Assembly: GCF_007828045.1 (NCBI RefSeq)
Contig: NZ_VITN01000024.1
Location: 1-64,000, forward strand
DNA length: 64,000 bases
Direction: 5' to 3'
From: Nitrospirillum amazonense
GTDB lineage: Bacteria; Pseudomonadota; Alphaproteobacteria; Azospirillales; Azospirillaceae
Every line of letters begins with the position of its first letter. The first letter of the stretch is position 1. The notes beneath the pieces were generated by a model that saw only the letters and a program-made list of their open reading frames with translations, was not told the DNA's origin and searched no databases. This document shows positions 50,182-60,363 of the stretch, in pieces. The position numbers were made by a program, and so were the translations under genes.

Positions 50182-53100
50182 GCGCGGAGCCGTTGCTCGC
50201 CGCCGGCCCTCCGGCGCCACCCGGCCCGTCTCCAGCGTGGGATGCGGAGGGGCGGAGGGCTGCCGAGCTTCTGGTGCGTCTGGAGCGCATGGGGGCGCGG
50301 TTGGAGGCGCGTGAGGGCCGGTTGCGGGTAGATGCCCCGGCGGGTGTGCTCGATGATGCGACGAAGGAGGCGATGCGGGCCGCCAAGACCGGCCTCATCG
50401 CCCTTCTACAGGCGCGCCAGTCCGACGGTATCGCCCCCATCCCGCGGGGCCGGGAGGCTGTCTTCCCCCTGTCTCTGCCCCAGCACGCCTTCTATATGCT
50501 GGAGCGCCTGCAGCCGGGCAGCCGCGCCTATAACGTCTTCAGCTTGCGCCGGCTGCGCGGTGCGGTCGATCCCGGACGCCTGTCGCAGGCGCTTGACGTC
50601 GTCGTTCGCCGGCATGAGCCGCTGCGGACCCGGTTCATCCTAGTGAACGGCAAGCCCCAGCAGAGGGTCGAGGCGCCATTCGGTGCGCCCCTCGCGGTCA
50701 TCGACCTTTCTGTCCTTCCCGATGAATCCCGGAAGCACGCCCTGGCGCGCGTCACCGACCGCAGCCGCGCGCCCCGCTTCGATTTGGCGGCGGGCCGCCT
50801 GTTCAGGGTCGAGTTGATCACGCTGGACGCAGGTGAGGCGGTGCTGTCGCTGGCGATGCACCACATCATCGCCGACGCGGCGTCGCTGGATATCTTTTAT
50901 AGCGAACTGGCCGCCGCCTATTACGCGCCCGCCCACCATGCGGACAACGGGGGCGCGGGGCCGAATCCCCCGGCTGTGCAGTATGCCGACTACGCGGCCT
51001 GGCAGAGCGACCGCCTGGCGCGGGGGCTGCTCGATCCACAGATCGATTACTGGCGCCGGCGGCTGGCAGCCCTTCCGAATTTGCTGGCGGCGATGGGCGC
51101 GAACTCCTCCGGCCCGGGCCTCGAAACCGTGCGTGGCGTGCTGGGTGGGGGTGATCGCAGGCGGCTGGCCGATTTGGCAAGGCAGGCGGGCACCACGTCT
51201 TTCGTCGCCCTCCTCGGCCTTTTTATGGTCCTGCTGGGACGCTATAGCCGCGGCCGGGACATCCCGGTGATCGTGCCGACCGCTGGTCGGGACCGGGACG
51301 AGGTGGCCCGTCTCATTGGCGTCTTCATCACCGGCCTCGTCGTACGAGGGCGGGTGGAACCGGGCGCAAGCGTGGCGGCGCTGCTGTCAGACCTGTCCCG
51401 TCGGGTGGCCGAGGCGCTGGAGCATTCGGAGCTGTCGATTGAAAGCTTAGAGGGACTGCTGCGCCAGCGCCGCGAACCTTTGCCGGGCCTGGACGGCCTG
51501 TCCAAGATCGCCTTCAACCATATCTCCACCGGCCGGGCCATGGTGGCCGGCGAGGCGATGGTGGAGGTCATCGAGTCAGACCGCCAGGAATCCGTCTTCG
51601 ATCTGATGATGATCACGATCGACACACCGGACGGCCTGGACTTCAAGTTGGAAATCCGCCCGGGATTGCTGGGCCCGGGTGGCGGGCGGCGCCTATTGGA
51701 CGAGTTCCTGCACCTGGTGGGTTCCGCGCTCGACGGTGGCGTCGGTGCCGTGCTGGATGACCTGGCGCATGAGGTCGGCGGCCTGGACGCGCGGCGGCGC
51801 GCCTTGCTGCAGCGGTGCGGAGCGGACAGCCTGCCGCTGCACCTCCTCAGCCGCCCCCTGCCGTGCGCCGTCAGCGCGGAGGGGGCGGTCGCGGTGATGC
51901 GCGCCGCGCTTGCGCGGCGGCCGGACCTGGCGGCGGCTTTGCGCCCCGTTCCGGCGCCGTCGGCCTGCCCGGCGGTTCTTGTCGAAGACGGAAGTGCCGA
52001 TGGGGAAGCCTGGGCCGCCAGCGTGGTGGCGTGCCTTTCCGCCGATGCCTGGCGCCAAACGCGCGAACGCTGGGCGGACGCCCCGCCCTCGCCCGCACAA
52101 GGGGTGCTACGGATCTGCGTGGTGGAGGGGTCGGAACTGGTTGTGGCCGCGTCCGAAGCGCTGGCGGACGCGGGCGAACTGGCAGCATTGGCCGATGGCC
52201 TGGCGGCGGCCATGGGCGGTGGGCACCTGGCGTTGCCCGGCCCTACCCGATGGCGCGCGGCGGCGGTGGCGCTGGCGCCCGATCCGCCCGCAGCCGTGGC
52301 CTCGCCCGCGCTCTGGTGCGCCCAAGGCGGCTGGGTGTCCGCTGGCCACACGTTGGCTGGGGAACTGTGGGACCGGCTGCACGCGGCCGCCGACCAGCAC
52401 GGCATAACGCCGGCCCGCCTGGTGAGGGGAGCATGCCTGTTGCTGTCGGCGACGTTGGGTGATGTGGAGGAGCCGCTGGCGCTTGACTTCCTGGAGGCCG
52501 ACGGCGACGGGCGGGTGCATGCCGGACGCCTGGTGACGACGGACGCATGGCTGGATCCCGGGGCGGCACCCCTGGCCGTGATGGTGGCGACGCCTGAGTA
52601 TGAGTTGCCCGGCTTTACGGTCGTGCCGACGGACATCTGGTTCACCGCGCGCCGGGCGGCCGACGATTCCATGGCACCGCCATTGGACCGGCTGGTCCGC
52701 CCGGGCGCCCGCCTGCGCCTGGATTTCATCGCGGGTCCGCGCCATGGCTTGCTGCGGCTGACGGCCTGTGCCGACGCGGTCGGCGGGGACGGCGGCCTGT
52801 GGCTGCGCCGGCTGGCGCTCCTGCTGCGGCAATTGGCCGATGGGCCGCCCGGCTTTTCCCGCCTCGGCTATTTGCTGCCGGATGACGATGGCCGGATGGC
52901 GGCGATGGCCGGGGAAACGTGCCCCTTGCCTGTACCGCCGCTGGCCGCCGCGATGGTGCGGGCGGTGGCGGCGGCGCGCCCGGACCGGCCCGCCGTGTCG
53001 TCCCTGGCCGGCGAGACCCTGACCTATGCGGATTTGATGGCGGCCGTTGACAAGGTGGCGGCGGCCCTTCCGGCACCCGGCGCCGCTATCGGCGTCTCCG

Positions 53101-56100
53101 TCGCGCGGACCGAATTTCTGCCCGCCATCCTACTGGGAATATTCAGCGCGGGCTGTGTCTATGTACCCCTGGACCCCCGCCTGCCGCCGCGGCGCTTGGC
53201 GGACATGGTGTCCCGAGTGGACGCGGCCCTGGTGGTGGTGGATGAAACCACGCAGCATCTTTTCGCCCCCCTGGGCGTGCCGCTGACGACGCCGGATAAG
53301 ATGCGGGCTGCCCGGGTGTCGGTGCCGGCGGTCGGGGACGGGGTGAATCCCGAGGCGACTGCCTACGTTATGTTCACATCGGGCTCCAGTGGGCGGCCCA
53401 AGGGTGTCCGCCTTAGCCACCGTGCGCTGGCGGCCTTTCTAGACGCTATGCTGCGGGCGCCGGGGGTGTACGAGGACGATGTCCTGTTGGCAACCACCAC
53501 CGTGTCCTTCGACATCTCGCTGCTGGAACTGCTGTTGCCGTTGTGCGCTGGCGCCCGCGTCGTCGTCGCGGACGAGGACACGCCGCGGGATGGCCGCCGC
53601 CTGGCCGATGCACTGCGACGGACGGGGACGACGCTTTTTCAGGCCACGCCGTCCGCTTGGCGCATGCTCCTGGACGCCGGTTGGCCCGGCGATCCTGATC
53701 TGCGCGCATTGAGTGGCGGCGAGGCCATGCCCGATGCACTGGCCCGCGCGCTTCGGTCCCGCACGCGGGAAGCGTGGAATATGTACGGCCCGACGGAAAC
53801 GACCATCTGGTCGGCATGCGGCCGGGTGGAGGCGCCGGACGTCGCGGCTGCGGCGGGTTTCCAGGACCGGCCGCAAAGCTTGGGTACGGCTATCGCTAAC
53901 ACGCGGCTGTGCATCGTCGACCGTCGCGGCTGCACCGTGCCGCCGGGTGGCATGGGGGAGCTTCTGATCGGCGGCGCAGGGCTGGCCATCGGCTATCTCG
54001 ACGATGGCCAACGCACGGCCCAGGCGTTCCGCGAAGTGACCGTGATGGGTGCGCGCGCCTACCACACCGGGGACCGGGTGGCGCTGGGGCTGGATGGCCG
54101 CCTTTATTACCGGGGCCGCCGGGATCGCCAGGTGAAGATCCGGGGCCACCGCATCGAATTGCCGGAGATCGAGGCGGCACTGCTGTCATGGCCGGGCGTC
54201 GGGGATGCCGTGGCGGCGGTGGAGGGTGAGGGCGCGGACGCCCGTCTTGCCGCCTTCGTCACCGGCGATGTGGACACGGTGGCGCTTCGGCGCGGCCTGA
54301 AGGACGCGTTGCCGCCGTACATGCTGCCCCACCGGGTGGACCTGCTGCCGGCCCTTCCCCGGCTTCTGAACGGCAAGATCGATTTTGCCGGCCTGATGGC
54401 CCGGCAGGGGGCGGGTGAGCAGGAGATGGCCTTGCCCGCGCCAATGGCGGCGCGGTCGGCTGGTTCCGGTGCCGCCGGCCCGGCCGCGATCGAGCGGGAC
54501 CTCATCGACATCTGGCGGGCGCTCCTGGGACACGCGGATTTCGGCGTGGGCGACAACTTCTTCGACGTCGGCGGCCATTCGCTGCTGCTGCTGCAGAGCC
54601 GTGATAAGGTCAACGCCCGCTTCGATGTGCGCATCGAGGTCATCGACCTGTTCGACAGTCCCACGATCAGGGCCCAGTCGGAACTGATCGCCGCCCGACG
54701 GAGAACGGCCACCCCGCAAACCGTCGCCGCCGAGGCCCCGCCGCAGGGGGAGACGCCCCGCCGTCGCGATGTCGCTGTCGTGGGCATGGCGGGTCGTTTT
54801 CCAGGCGCCGGGGACCTGGACGCGTTCTGGCGCAATTTGGTGGCCGGCACCGAATCCATCACGTTTCTGACCGAAGACGAACTGTTGCGGGATGGCGCCG
54901 ATCCTGACCTGGTCGCATCGGATGACTATGTGAAGGTCGCCGCGCTGCTGGACGATGTCGAACTGTTCGACGCCGCCTTTTTCGGGCTCAGCCCTGGCGA
55001 GGCGGAGCGCATGGATCCCCAACACCGGCTTCTGCTGGAATGCGCGCAGGCGGCGCTGGATGACGCCGGCTACGCGCCGCGCGTTACGGGTGAGAAGGTG
55101 GGCCTGTTCGCAGGCACCGGCTTCAGTTCGTACTTCTTCACCAACATCCAGCATGACGACGCCACCATGTCGTCGGTGTCCCCGCTGGAATTGCTGTACG
55201 CCAACGATAAGGATTACGCCGTCGCCCAGGTCGCCTACCGCCTTGATCTGCGAGGGCCCTGTGTCACCGTGGGTAGCGCCTGCTCGACCGGGCTGGTGGC
55301 CATCCACCAGGCGTGCGAGGCGCTGGTCGTGGGTGCGTGCGACTTGGCCTTGGCGGGTGCCGCCAAGGTCATGACGCCGCAACGCCGGGGTTATATGCAC
55401 CTGCCGGGCGGCATCATGTCGCCCGACGGCCATTGCCGGGTTTTCGATGAAAGCGGCGGGGGAACCGTCTTCGGCAGTGGGGTGGGCGTGGTCGTCCTGA
55501 AGCCGCTGGAACGCGCCTTGGCGGATGGCGACGCCATCCACGCCGTCATCAAGGGCGGTGCCGTGAACAACGACGGCGGCGACAAGCTGGGCCTGACGGC
55601 GCCCAGCCAGTTGGGCCAGGCGCGGGTGCTGAGGCAGGCGTTGGCCGCGTCCGGAGTGGCGCCGGAAAGCGTAGGCTACATCGAAACCCACGGCACGGGT
55701 ACGGCCCTGGGCGATATGGTCGAGGTTGCCGCCATCCGCGACGCGTACGGCGACGGGGGTGCTAATGGCGGCGATGCCGAGGCCTGCATCCTCGGCGCGG
55801 TGAAGGCCAATATCGGCCACCTTGATTCCGCCGCCGGTTTGGCCGGGTTCATAAAGGCCGTTCTTTGCGTGGCCAATGGCGTGATACCGCCGGTGCCGAA
55901 TGTGCGCGGCCTCAATCCCAAGCTCAGGTTCGGCGCCGGCCGTTTTTCCGTCAACCAGACGCTGGTCCCGTGGGCCCCGGCCGACCGGCCCCGGCGCGCG
56001 GGCGTGAGCTCCTTCGGCATCGGTGGTACCAACGCCCACCTGCTTATCGAGCAGGCGCCATATCGGGATGGGCGCCTGGATGTGATCGGGGATGCCGCCG

Positions 56101-59100
56101 CCCCCCCCGACGGCCGGATGCTTTTCGTCCTGTCCGCGCACAGCCCGACCGCCCTGCAGCAGGCCCGGAGGCATCTGTGTGGTCACCTGGACCGTGCCGG
56201 TGGGGCGCTGGACCTGCGGGACGTTGCTTTCACATTGGCCGTGGGACGGTCGCCGCAGTCGTGGCGTTGGGCGGCTGTTGCCGGAAACGTCGGGGAATTG
56301 CGCGCCCGTCTGGATGCTGACGACCCGATGCCTCCCGTCGCGGTGGGCCAACGGCGCACGCCCGTGGTGTTCCTCCTGCCCGGGCAGGGCAGCCAGCGGT
56401 TGGGCATGGCTGCGGCGCTTTACCGGCGGGAAGCCGCGTTCCGGGCGGCGCTGGACGAATGCCTGGCTCATGTCGAGGCCGCCGGCGGCGGCGACTTGCG
56501 CGCTCTCCTGCTGGCGATGGAGGCTGACCCGGGGGCCCTGACCGAGACGGCCCGGGCGCAACCGGCGCTCTTCGCCATGGAATACGCGCTGGCGGCGCTT
56601 TGGCAAGCTTGGGGGGTGGTGCCGGATGCCATGCTGGGCCACAGCCTGGGTGAATGGGTGGCCGCCGCTCTTTCCGGGGTCATGCCGCTGGCGGACGCGG
56701 CGCGCCTGATTGTCATCCGGGGACATGCCATGCAGGCCTGCCCGGCTGGACGCATGGTCGCCCTCGCCGCGCCGGCGGAGGCAGTGGCCCATTGCCTGGA
56801 GCCGGAAATCTCGGTGGCGGCCTGCAATGCGCCGGACGTGACGGTCATCGCCGGCCCGGCCGCTGCCATGGCCGCGACGGTCGCGCGTCTGGAGGCGCGG
56901 GGCCTGCAGGCGCGTCCACTCCACACCTCGCACGCCTTCCATTCGGCGGCGATGGACGCGGCCGTACCCGCGGTGCGCGCCGCCTTGGCCGAAGTGGCGT
57001 TTCAGGCGCCCGCCATACGTTGGATATCCAATCTGACGGGGCGTTGGATCATGGATCAACAGGCGACCGATCCGGACTATTGGTGCCAGCAGTTGCGTAT
57101 GCCGGTGCGGTTTTGGGATGGGCTTTGCTGCCTGCGCGAAACCTTCAATGACGCTTTCATGGTGGAGGTGGGGCCGGGGACGACACTGGCCGACCTCGTC
57201 GTCCAAAACACGCGCGCGCGCGCCCTGTCCAGCCTGGCGGGCCGTAACGGCGACGATTACGGCGCCATGTTGTCCGCGGCTGGCGCGCTTTGGCAGGCGG
57301 GTGGGGCGCTGGACATGCAGGCCGTGACGCGTGCCGCCGGTGGCCGGCGTGTCCATCTGCCCCCCAAAGCCCTAGAACGGCACCGCCATTGGATAACGCC
57401 CGTGGAAGGGCAGGGCCCGCGTCCGCGGCGCCGGGGCGACCCGGCCGATTGGGGCAAGATCGACACCTGGCGCCGCCGCGCCGCCCTGCCGTCACCCGCG
57501 CCCGAGGAGATCGCCGCGACGCCATGGCTGGTCCTCGGCCGGGGCACGTCGGCATTGGAGGAGGCCGTGGTGGCGGTGCTTCACCAAGCGGGGGGCCAGG
57601 TTTTGAGAATGCCGTGGGGCGATGCCACCGGTTCCGCCCCGCCTTCCGCAACCATCGCACCGATGGGCCCGGTGGCGGACGATCCGGCGGCCTATTCCCA
57701 GATCGCCGCCCTGGCGGCCGGGGGCGCGCGGTGCCTGCGGATCATTTGCTTCTGGTCGCCGCGAGAGCCGGACGGCGACGCGGTGGTGTCCGATGGGGCG
57801 GCGTTCCTTGACCGGCTGATGTTCCTGATCCAAGGGCTGGCGTCCGATGATCCTGCCCGGCGCGGCCAGGTCGCGGTGGTGACCCGGGGTCTGGGCGCCA
57901 TCTCCGCGGGGGAGCGGATCGACCCCTTCGCGGCCCTGTGCCTGGGGCCGGTGCGCGGTGGTGGGCACGAGGCGCCGAACGTGCGCCTGGCAGCGGTCGA
58001 TGTGGGGGATGCGGACGTCCAAGCGGACCAATGGGAGCAGGCAGGCGCGCTGGTCGCCGAATTGGCGGCGGGCCTACCCGATCAGGAGGTTGCCCTTCGG
58101 GGCCGTGGCCGCTGGATCCGCATGGTCGAACCGCTGGCCCTGCCGCCACCAGCGGAACCCGTCCTGCAGCCGGGCGGCCTCTACGCGATCACCGGCGGCT
58201 TAGGTGACCTGGGCTTTGCCCTGGCGAAGCACTTGGCCGTCCGCTGGCGCGCGCGGCTGGCGCTGTTCTCGGGCACGCCGGCGGATGACCCGGGGCCGGC
58301 TGGCGCGCGCGTGCGTTCCCGCATCGCGGAGCTGACGGCCCTCATGGGCGAATGCCCGCCGCTGTACCATGCGCGGGTGGAGGATGCTCAAGCCATGAAC
58401 GCCGCGTTCGCCGAACTGCGCGGAACCTTCGGTCCGGTGAACGGGGTCTTCCACCTGGCTGGCGTGGCCGATGGCCGATTGCTCGCCTGGCGACAGGCCG
58501 GGGCCGCCGCGCCCGTGCTGGCGCCTAAGGTTGATGGATCGCTGGTGGTGTCGGGTATCGCCCGCGCGCAGGGCATCCCCCTTCTAGTTTTCTTCTCATC
58601 CCTCACGGCCCGGCTGGGCACGGTGGGACAACTGGTCTATGCCTCCGCCAACGCCTTCATGGACGCGCTGGCCTTGCGTAACGTGGAAGATGGGTTGCGG
58701 ACCTACGCCATCGGCTGGGACAGCTGGCGGGATATGGGCATGGCGGCACGCATGGGCGCGGTGGAGGGACTGGCGGCCATGGCGCGCGCCACCCGCCGCA
58801 ACGGTATCGACCCCGCCGCCGGCCTCGCCACGCTTGAGGCGATCCTGGGCCAACATGAACCCCACGTCCTGGTTTCTCCCATTGACTGGGCGGCCCGGGT
58901 GGCCGCCGAGCCAGCGCTGCGATCAGGGGGCGACGCCGTGTCGGCGGCCAGCGCGACCGAGCCGCCGCGGCGGACGCCCCGGCCCCGGACCATGCCCCCG
59001 CCGGTGCCGCCGGAAACAGAGGCCGAGGGCCGGCTTGTCGCACTGTGGGAAGAAAGCTTCGGCGTGGCCCCGCTGGGAACGCGGGACAGCTTCTTCGATC

Positions 59101-60080
59101 TGGGCGGCACGTCGCTGCAGGCCGTGCGCATGGTCCGGTCCATCGGCGCGCTGCTGGGGCAACCCCTTAGCCCCAACGTCCTTTTGCGCGCGGCGACCAT
59201 CGCCGAGTTGGTCGCCGCCGCTTCTGGTGCCACCCCCGCTACGGCTCAGCGCGCGGCCTCGGCTCCCACCGTCACCCTCATTCGTGACGGGGCCGCGCAT
59301 GAGCCGCCGCTGGTTCTCATTCACCCCGTCGGCGGCGAGGTCCTCGTCTATCGCGACTTGGCCCAAACCTTGGCCGACCGGCCCATCCATGGCCTGAGTT
59401 TTCCGAAGGACGCGCCCGCAGCGGACCTGGCGACGGTGGAGCGTATGGCGGATGCCTACGCGCGGGCTATATGCACGGCGCTGCCGGGCCTTCCCGCCGT
59501 GTGCCTGGGCGGCTCCTCCTTCGGGGGCATGGTCGCCCTTGAGATCGCCCGACGGTTCCAGGCGGATGGGGGGCCGGACGTCGCCTCGTTGCTGCTCATC
59601 GACACACCCGGTCCGGGCGAAGTCACCGCTGCGCTGGACCGAGACGCCGAGATATTGGCCTACATGACGTCTCACCTTCCGGCCGAGGCGCGCCTCGGCC
59701 TGGCGGACCTCCAGGAACAGCCGGAGGAAAGTCTGCTCGACTATTTCTGCGATCGGCTGCGGGTGGTGGCGCCCGAAGCGGCGATGGGCAAAGGGCAATT
59801 GGCGGACCTGCTTGCCGTCTTCCGGCACAACCATCGGGCGATGCTGGACTATCGGCCGGCGCCCTTCAATGGGCTGGTGCACTTCATCCGCGCGCTGGAA
59901 CGGCGGCCCGCTTACGACCCAGTCCATCCCGAACGCGCATGGGCGTCCATCTGCCGGGACCTTGTGATCCATCAGGCCGCCGGCAACCACGTGACGATGC
60001 ACGCGCCGCCGCACGTCGCGACGTTAGCGCGGGTGGTCGATTCCATATTGGCGGGGACGGAGAAATCCGCCGTCGCGTGA
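50178..60080 (+). CDS. Terminal hybrid NRPS/PKS: dock-C-vestigial C-A(Gly)-PCP-KS-AT-KR-ACP-TE
   Basis: 3300 residues; the ATG at 50178 overlaps the preceding stop. Order: TubC-like docking region (about 25-75); C domain with HHIIADA near 228 (last Gly is Ala); a second C-like stretch at about 540-900 with no HHxxxDG; A domain (TSGSSGRPKG near 1067) with specificity residues D-I-L-Q-L-G-M-I-W, essentially the glycine code; PCP, GGHSL near 1466; KS with Cys in SACSTGL near 1700 and HGTGT and GHLDSAAG His; AT, GHSLGE near 2155 with HAFHS (malonyl); KR with TGGLGDLG near 2673 and Ser/Tyr/Asn (FFSSL, LVYASAN near 2821), so active; ACP, GGTSL near 2976; TE with GGSSFGG near 3112 and the His in NHVTMHA near 3271. 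It adds glycine and a beta-hydroxy two-carbon unit, then releases the chain, which places it last. Confidence 0.94.
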   Translation: MSAEPLLAAGPPAPPGPSPAWDAEGRRAAELLVRLERMGARLEAREGRLRVDAPAGVLDDATKEAMRAAKTGLIALLQARQSDGIAPIPRGREAVFPLSLPQHAFYMLERLQPGSRAYNVFSLRRLRGAVDPGRLSQALDVVVRRHEPLRTRFILVNGKPQQRVEAPFGAPLAVIDLSVLPDESRKHALARVTDRSRAPRFDLAAGRLFRVELITLDAGEAVLSLAMHHIIADAASLDIFYSELAAAYYAPAHHADNGGAGPNPPAVQYADYAAWQSDRLARGLLDPQIDYWRRRLAALPNLLAAMGANSSGPGLETVRGVLGGGDRRRLADLARQAGTTSFVALLGLFMVLLGRYSRGRDIPVIVPTAGRDRDEVARLIGVFITGLVVRGRVEPGASVAALLSDLSRRVAEALEHSELSIESLEGLLRQRREPLPGLDGLSKIAFNHISTGRAMVAGEAMVEVIESDRQESVFDLMMITIDTPDGLDFKLEIRPGLLGPGGGRRLLDEFLHLVGSALDGGVGAVLDDLAHEVGGLDARRRALLQRCGADSLPLHLLSRPLPCAVSAEGAVAVMRAALARRPDLAAALRPVPAPSACPAVLVEDGSADGEAWAASVVACLSADAWRQTRERWADAPPSPAQGVLRICVVEGSELVVAASEALADAGELAALADGLAAAMGGGHLALPGPTRWRAAAVALAPDPPAAVASPALWCAQGGWVSAGHTLAGELWDRLHAAADQHGITPARLVRGACLLLSATLGDVEEPLALDFLEADGDGRVHAGRLVTTDAWLDPGAAPLAVMVATPEYELPGFTVVPTDIWFTARRAADDSMAPPLDRLVRPGARLRLDFIAGPRHGLLRLTACADAVGGDGGLWLRRLALLLRQLADGPPGFSRLGYLLPDDDGRMAAMAGETCPLPVPPLAAAMVRAVAAARPDRPAVSSLAGETLTYADLMAAVDKVAAALPAPGAAIGVSVARTEFLPAILLGIFSAGCVYVPLDPRLPPRRLADMVSRVDAALVVVDETTQHLFAPLGVPLTTPDKMRAARVSVPAVGDGVNPEATAYVMFTSGSSGRPKGVRLSHRALAAFLDAMLRAPGVYEDDVLLATTTVSFDISLLELLLPLCAGARVVVADEDTPRDGRRLADALRRTGTTLFQATPSAWRMLLDAGWPGDPDLRALSGGEAMPDALARALRSRTREAWNMYGPTETTIWSACGRVEAPDVAAAAGFQDRPQSLGTAIANTRLCIVDRRGCTVPPGGMGELLIGGAGLAIGYLDDGQRTAQAFREVTVMGARAYHTGDRVALGLDGRLYYRGRRDRQVKIRGHRIELPEIEAALLSWPGVGDAVAAVEGEGADARLAAFVTGDVDTVALRRGLKDALPPYMLPHRVDLLPALPRLLNGKIDFAGLMARQGAGEQEMALPAPMAARSAGSGAAGPAAIERDLIDIWRALLGHADFGVGDNFFDVGGHSLLLLQSRDKVNARFDVRIEVIDLFDSPTIRAQSELIAARRRTATPQTVAAEAPPQGETPRRRDVAVVGMAGRFPGAGDLDAFWRNLVAGTESITFLTEDELLRDGADPDLVASDDYVKVAALLDDVELFDAAFFGLSPGEAERMDPQHRLLLECAQAALDDAGYAPRVTGEKVGLFAGTGFSSYFFTNIQHDDATMSSVSPLELLYANDKDYAVAQVAYRLDLRGPCVTVGSACSTGLVAIHQACEALVVGACDLALAGAAKVMTPQRRGYMHLPGGIMSPDGHCRVFDESGGGTVFGSGVGVVVLKPLERALADGDAIHAVIKGGAVNNDGGDKLGLTAPSQLGQARVLRQALAASGVAPESVGYIETHGTGTALGDMVEVAAIRDAYGDGGANGGDAEACILGAVKANIGHLDSAAGLAGFIKAVLCVANGVIPPVPNVRGLNPKLRFGAGRFSVNQTLVPWAPADRPRRAGVSSFGIGGTNAHLLIEQAPYRDGRLDVIGDAAAPPDGRMLFVLSAHSPTALQQARRHLCGHLDRAGGALDLRDVAFTLAVGRSPQSWRWAAVAGNVGELRARLDADDPMPPVAVGQRRTPVVFLLPGQGSQRLGMAAALYRREAAFRAALDECLAHVEAAGGGDLRALLLAMEADPGALTETARAQPALFAMEYALAALWQAWGVVPDAMLGHSLGEWVAAALSGVMPLADAARLIVIRGHAMQACPAGRMVALAAPAEAVAHCLEPEISVAACNAPDVTVIAGPAAAMAATVARLEARGLQARPLHTSHAFHSAAMDAAVPAVRAALAEVAFQAPAIRWISNLTGRWIMDQQATDPDYWCQQLRMPVRFWDGLCCLRETFNDAFMVEVGPGTTLADLVVQNTRARALSSLAGRNGDDYGAMLSAAGALWQAGGALDMQAVTRAAGGRRVHLPPKALERHRHWITPVEGQGPRPRRRGDPADWGKIDTWRRRAALPSPAPEEIAATPWLVLGRGTSALEEAVVAVLHQAGGQVLRMPWGDATGSAPPSATIAPMGPVADDPAAYSQIAALAAGGARCLRIICFWSPREPDGDAVVSDGAAFLDRLMFLIQGLASDDPARRGQVAVVTRGLGAISAGERIDPFAALCLGPVRGGGHEAPNVRLAAVDVGDADVQADQWEQAGALVAELAAGLPDQEVALRGRGRWIRMVEPLALPPPAEPVLQPGGLYAITGGLGDLGFALAKHLAVRWRARLALFSGTPADDPGPAGARVRSRIAELTALMGECPPLYHARVEDAQAMNAAFAELRGTFGPVNGVFHLAGVADGRLLAWRQAGAAAPVLAPKVDGSLVVSGIARAQGIPLLVFFSSLTARLGTVGQLVYASANAFMDALALRNVEDGLRTYAIGWDSWRDMGMAARMGAVEGLAAMARATRRNGIDPAAGLATLEAILGQHEPHVLVSPIDWAARVAAEPALRSGGDAVSAASATEPPRRTPRPRTMPPPVPPETEAEGRLVALWEESFGVAPLGTRDSFFDLGGTSLQAVRMVRSIGALLGQPLSPNVLLRAATIAELVAAASGATPATAQRAASAPTVTLIRDGAAHEPPLVLIHPVGGEVLVYRDLAQTLADRPIHGLSFPKDAPAADLATVERMADAYARAICTALPGLPAVCLGGSSFGGMVALEIARRFQADGGPDVASLLLIDTPGPGEVTAALDRDAEILAYMTSHLPAEARLGLADLQEQPEESLLDYFCDRLRVVAPEAAMGKGQLADLLAVFRHNHRAMLDYRPAPFNGLVHFIRALERRPAYDPVHPERAWASICRDLVIHQAAGNHVTMHAPPHVATLARVVDSILAGTEKSAVA

Positions 60081-60081
60081 G

Positions 60082-60363
60082 ATGCACACATCACCAGGGG
60101 AGGGAAGCAGCGTGGTGGATATCCTGTACTGCAAGGCATGCGCGGCCGAGGCCCTGCGCGCTGGGCCCGACTGGCCCGCGGACGCGCCGGATGCGGAATA
60201 CTTCTTCGTCCACGGCGATGGCGTCGTGACCGTGGGCGCCGACCGGCAGGACGGCCCCGTCATCGGGACGCCGTCGGACCGGTGGCTAGGATACTGCCGC
60301 GATACCCTGGGGATGCCCGTCCCGGACGTCGATGGCCTTTCCCCACAGGAGCAATCCCGATGA
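60082..60363 (+). CDS. Small CxxC protein of unknown function
   Basis: 93 residues, not recognised. It starts 2 bases after the megasynthase stop, and its own stop overlaps the start of the following Rid gene (ATGA), so it is clearly translated within the operon. A CKAC motif lies near residue 17, and the second half is acidic with VGADRQDGPVIGTPSDRW and a further Cys (GYCRD). There is no signal peptide or membrane segment. It could be a small metal- or redox-binding accessory protein, but nothing in the sequence fixes a function. Confidence 0.65.
   Translation: MHTSPGEGSSVVDILYCKACAAEALRAGPDWPADAPDAEYFFVHGDGVVTVGADRQDGPVIGTPSDRWLGYCRDTLGMPVPDVDGLSPQEQSR

Noticed and set aside
54186-57356. 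1056-codon minus-strand frame opposite the terminal megasynthase
   Set aside because: It is His/Arg/Gln/Gly-rich with no domain similarity and lies wholly antisense to conserved A, KS and AT domains. A GC-rich shadow.
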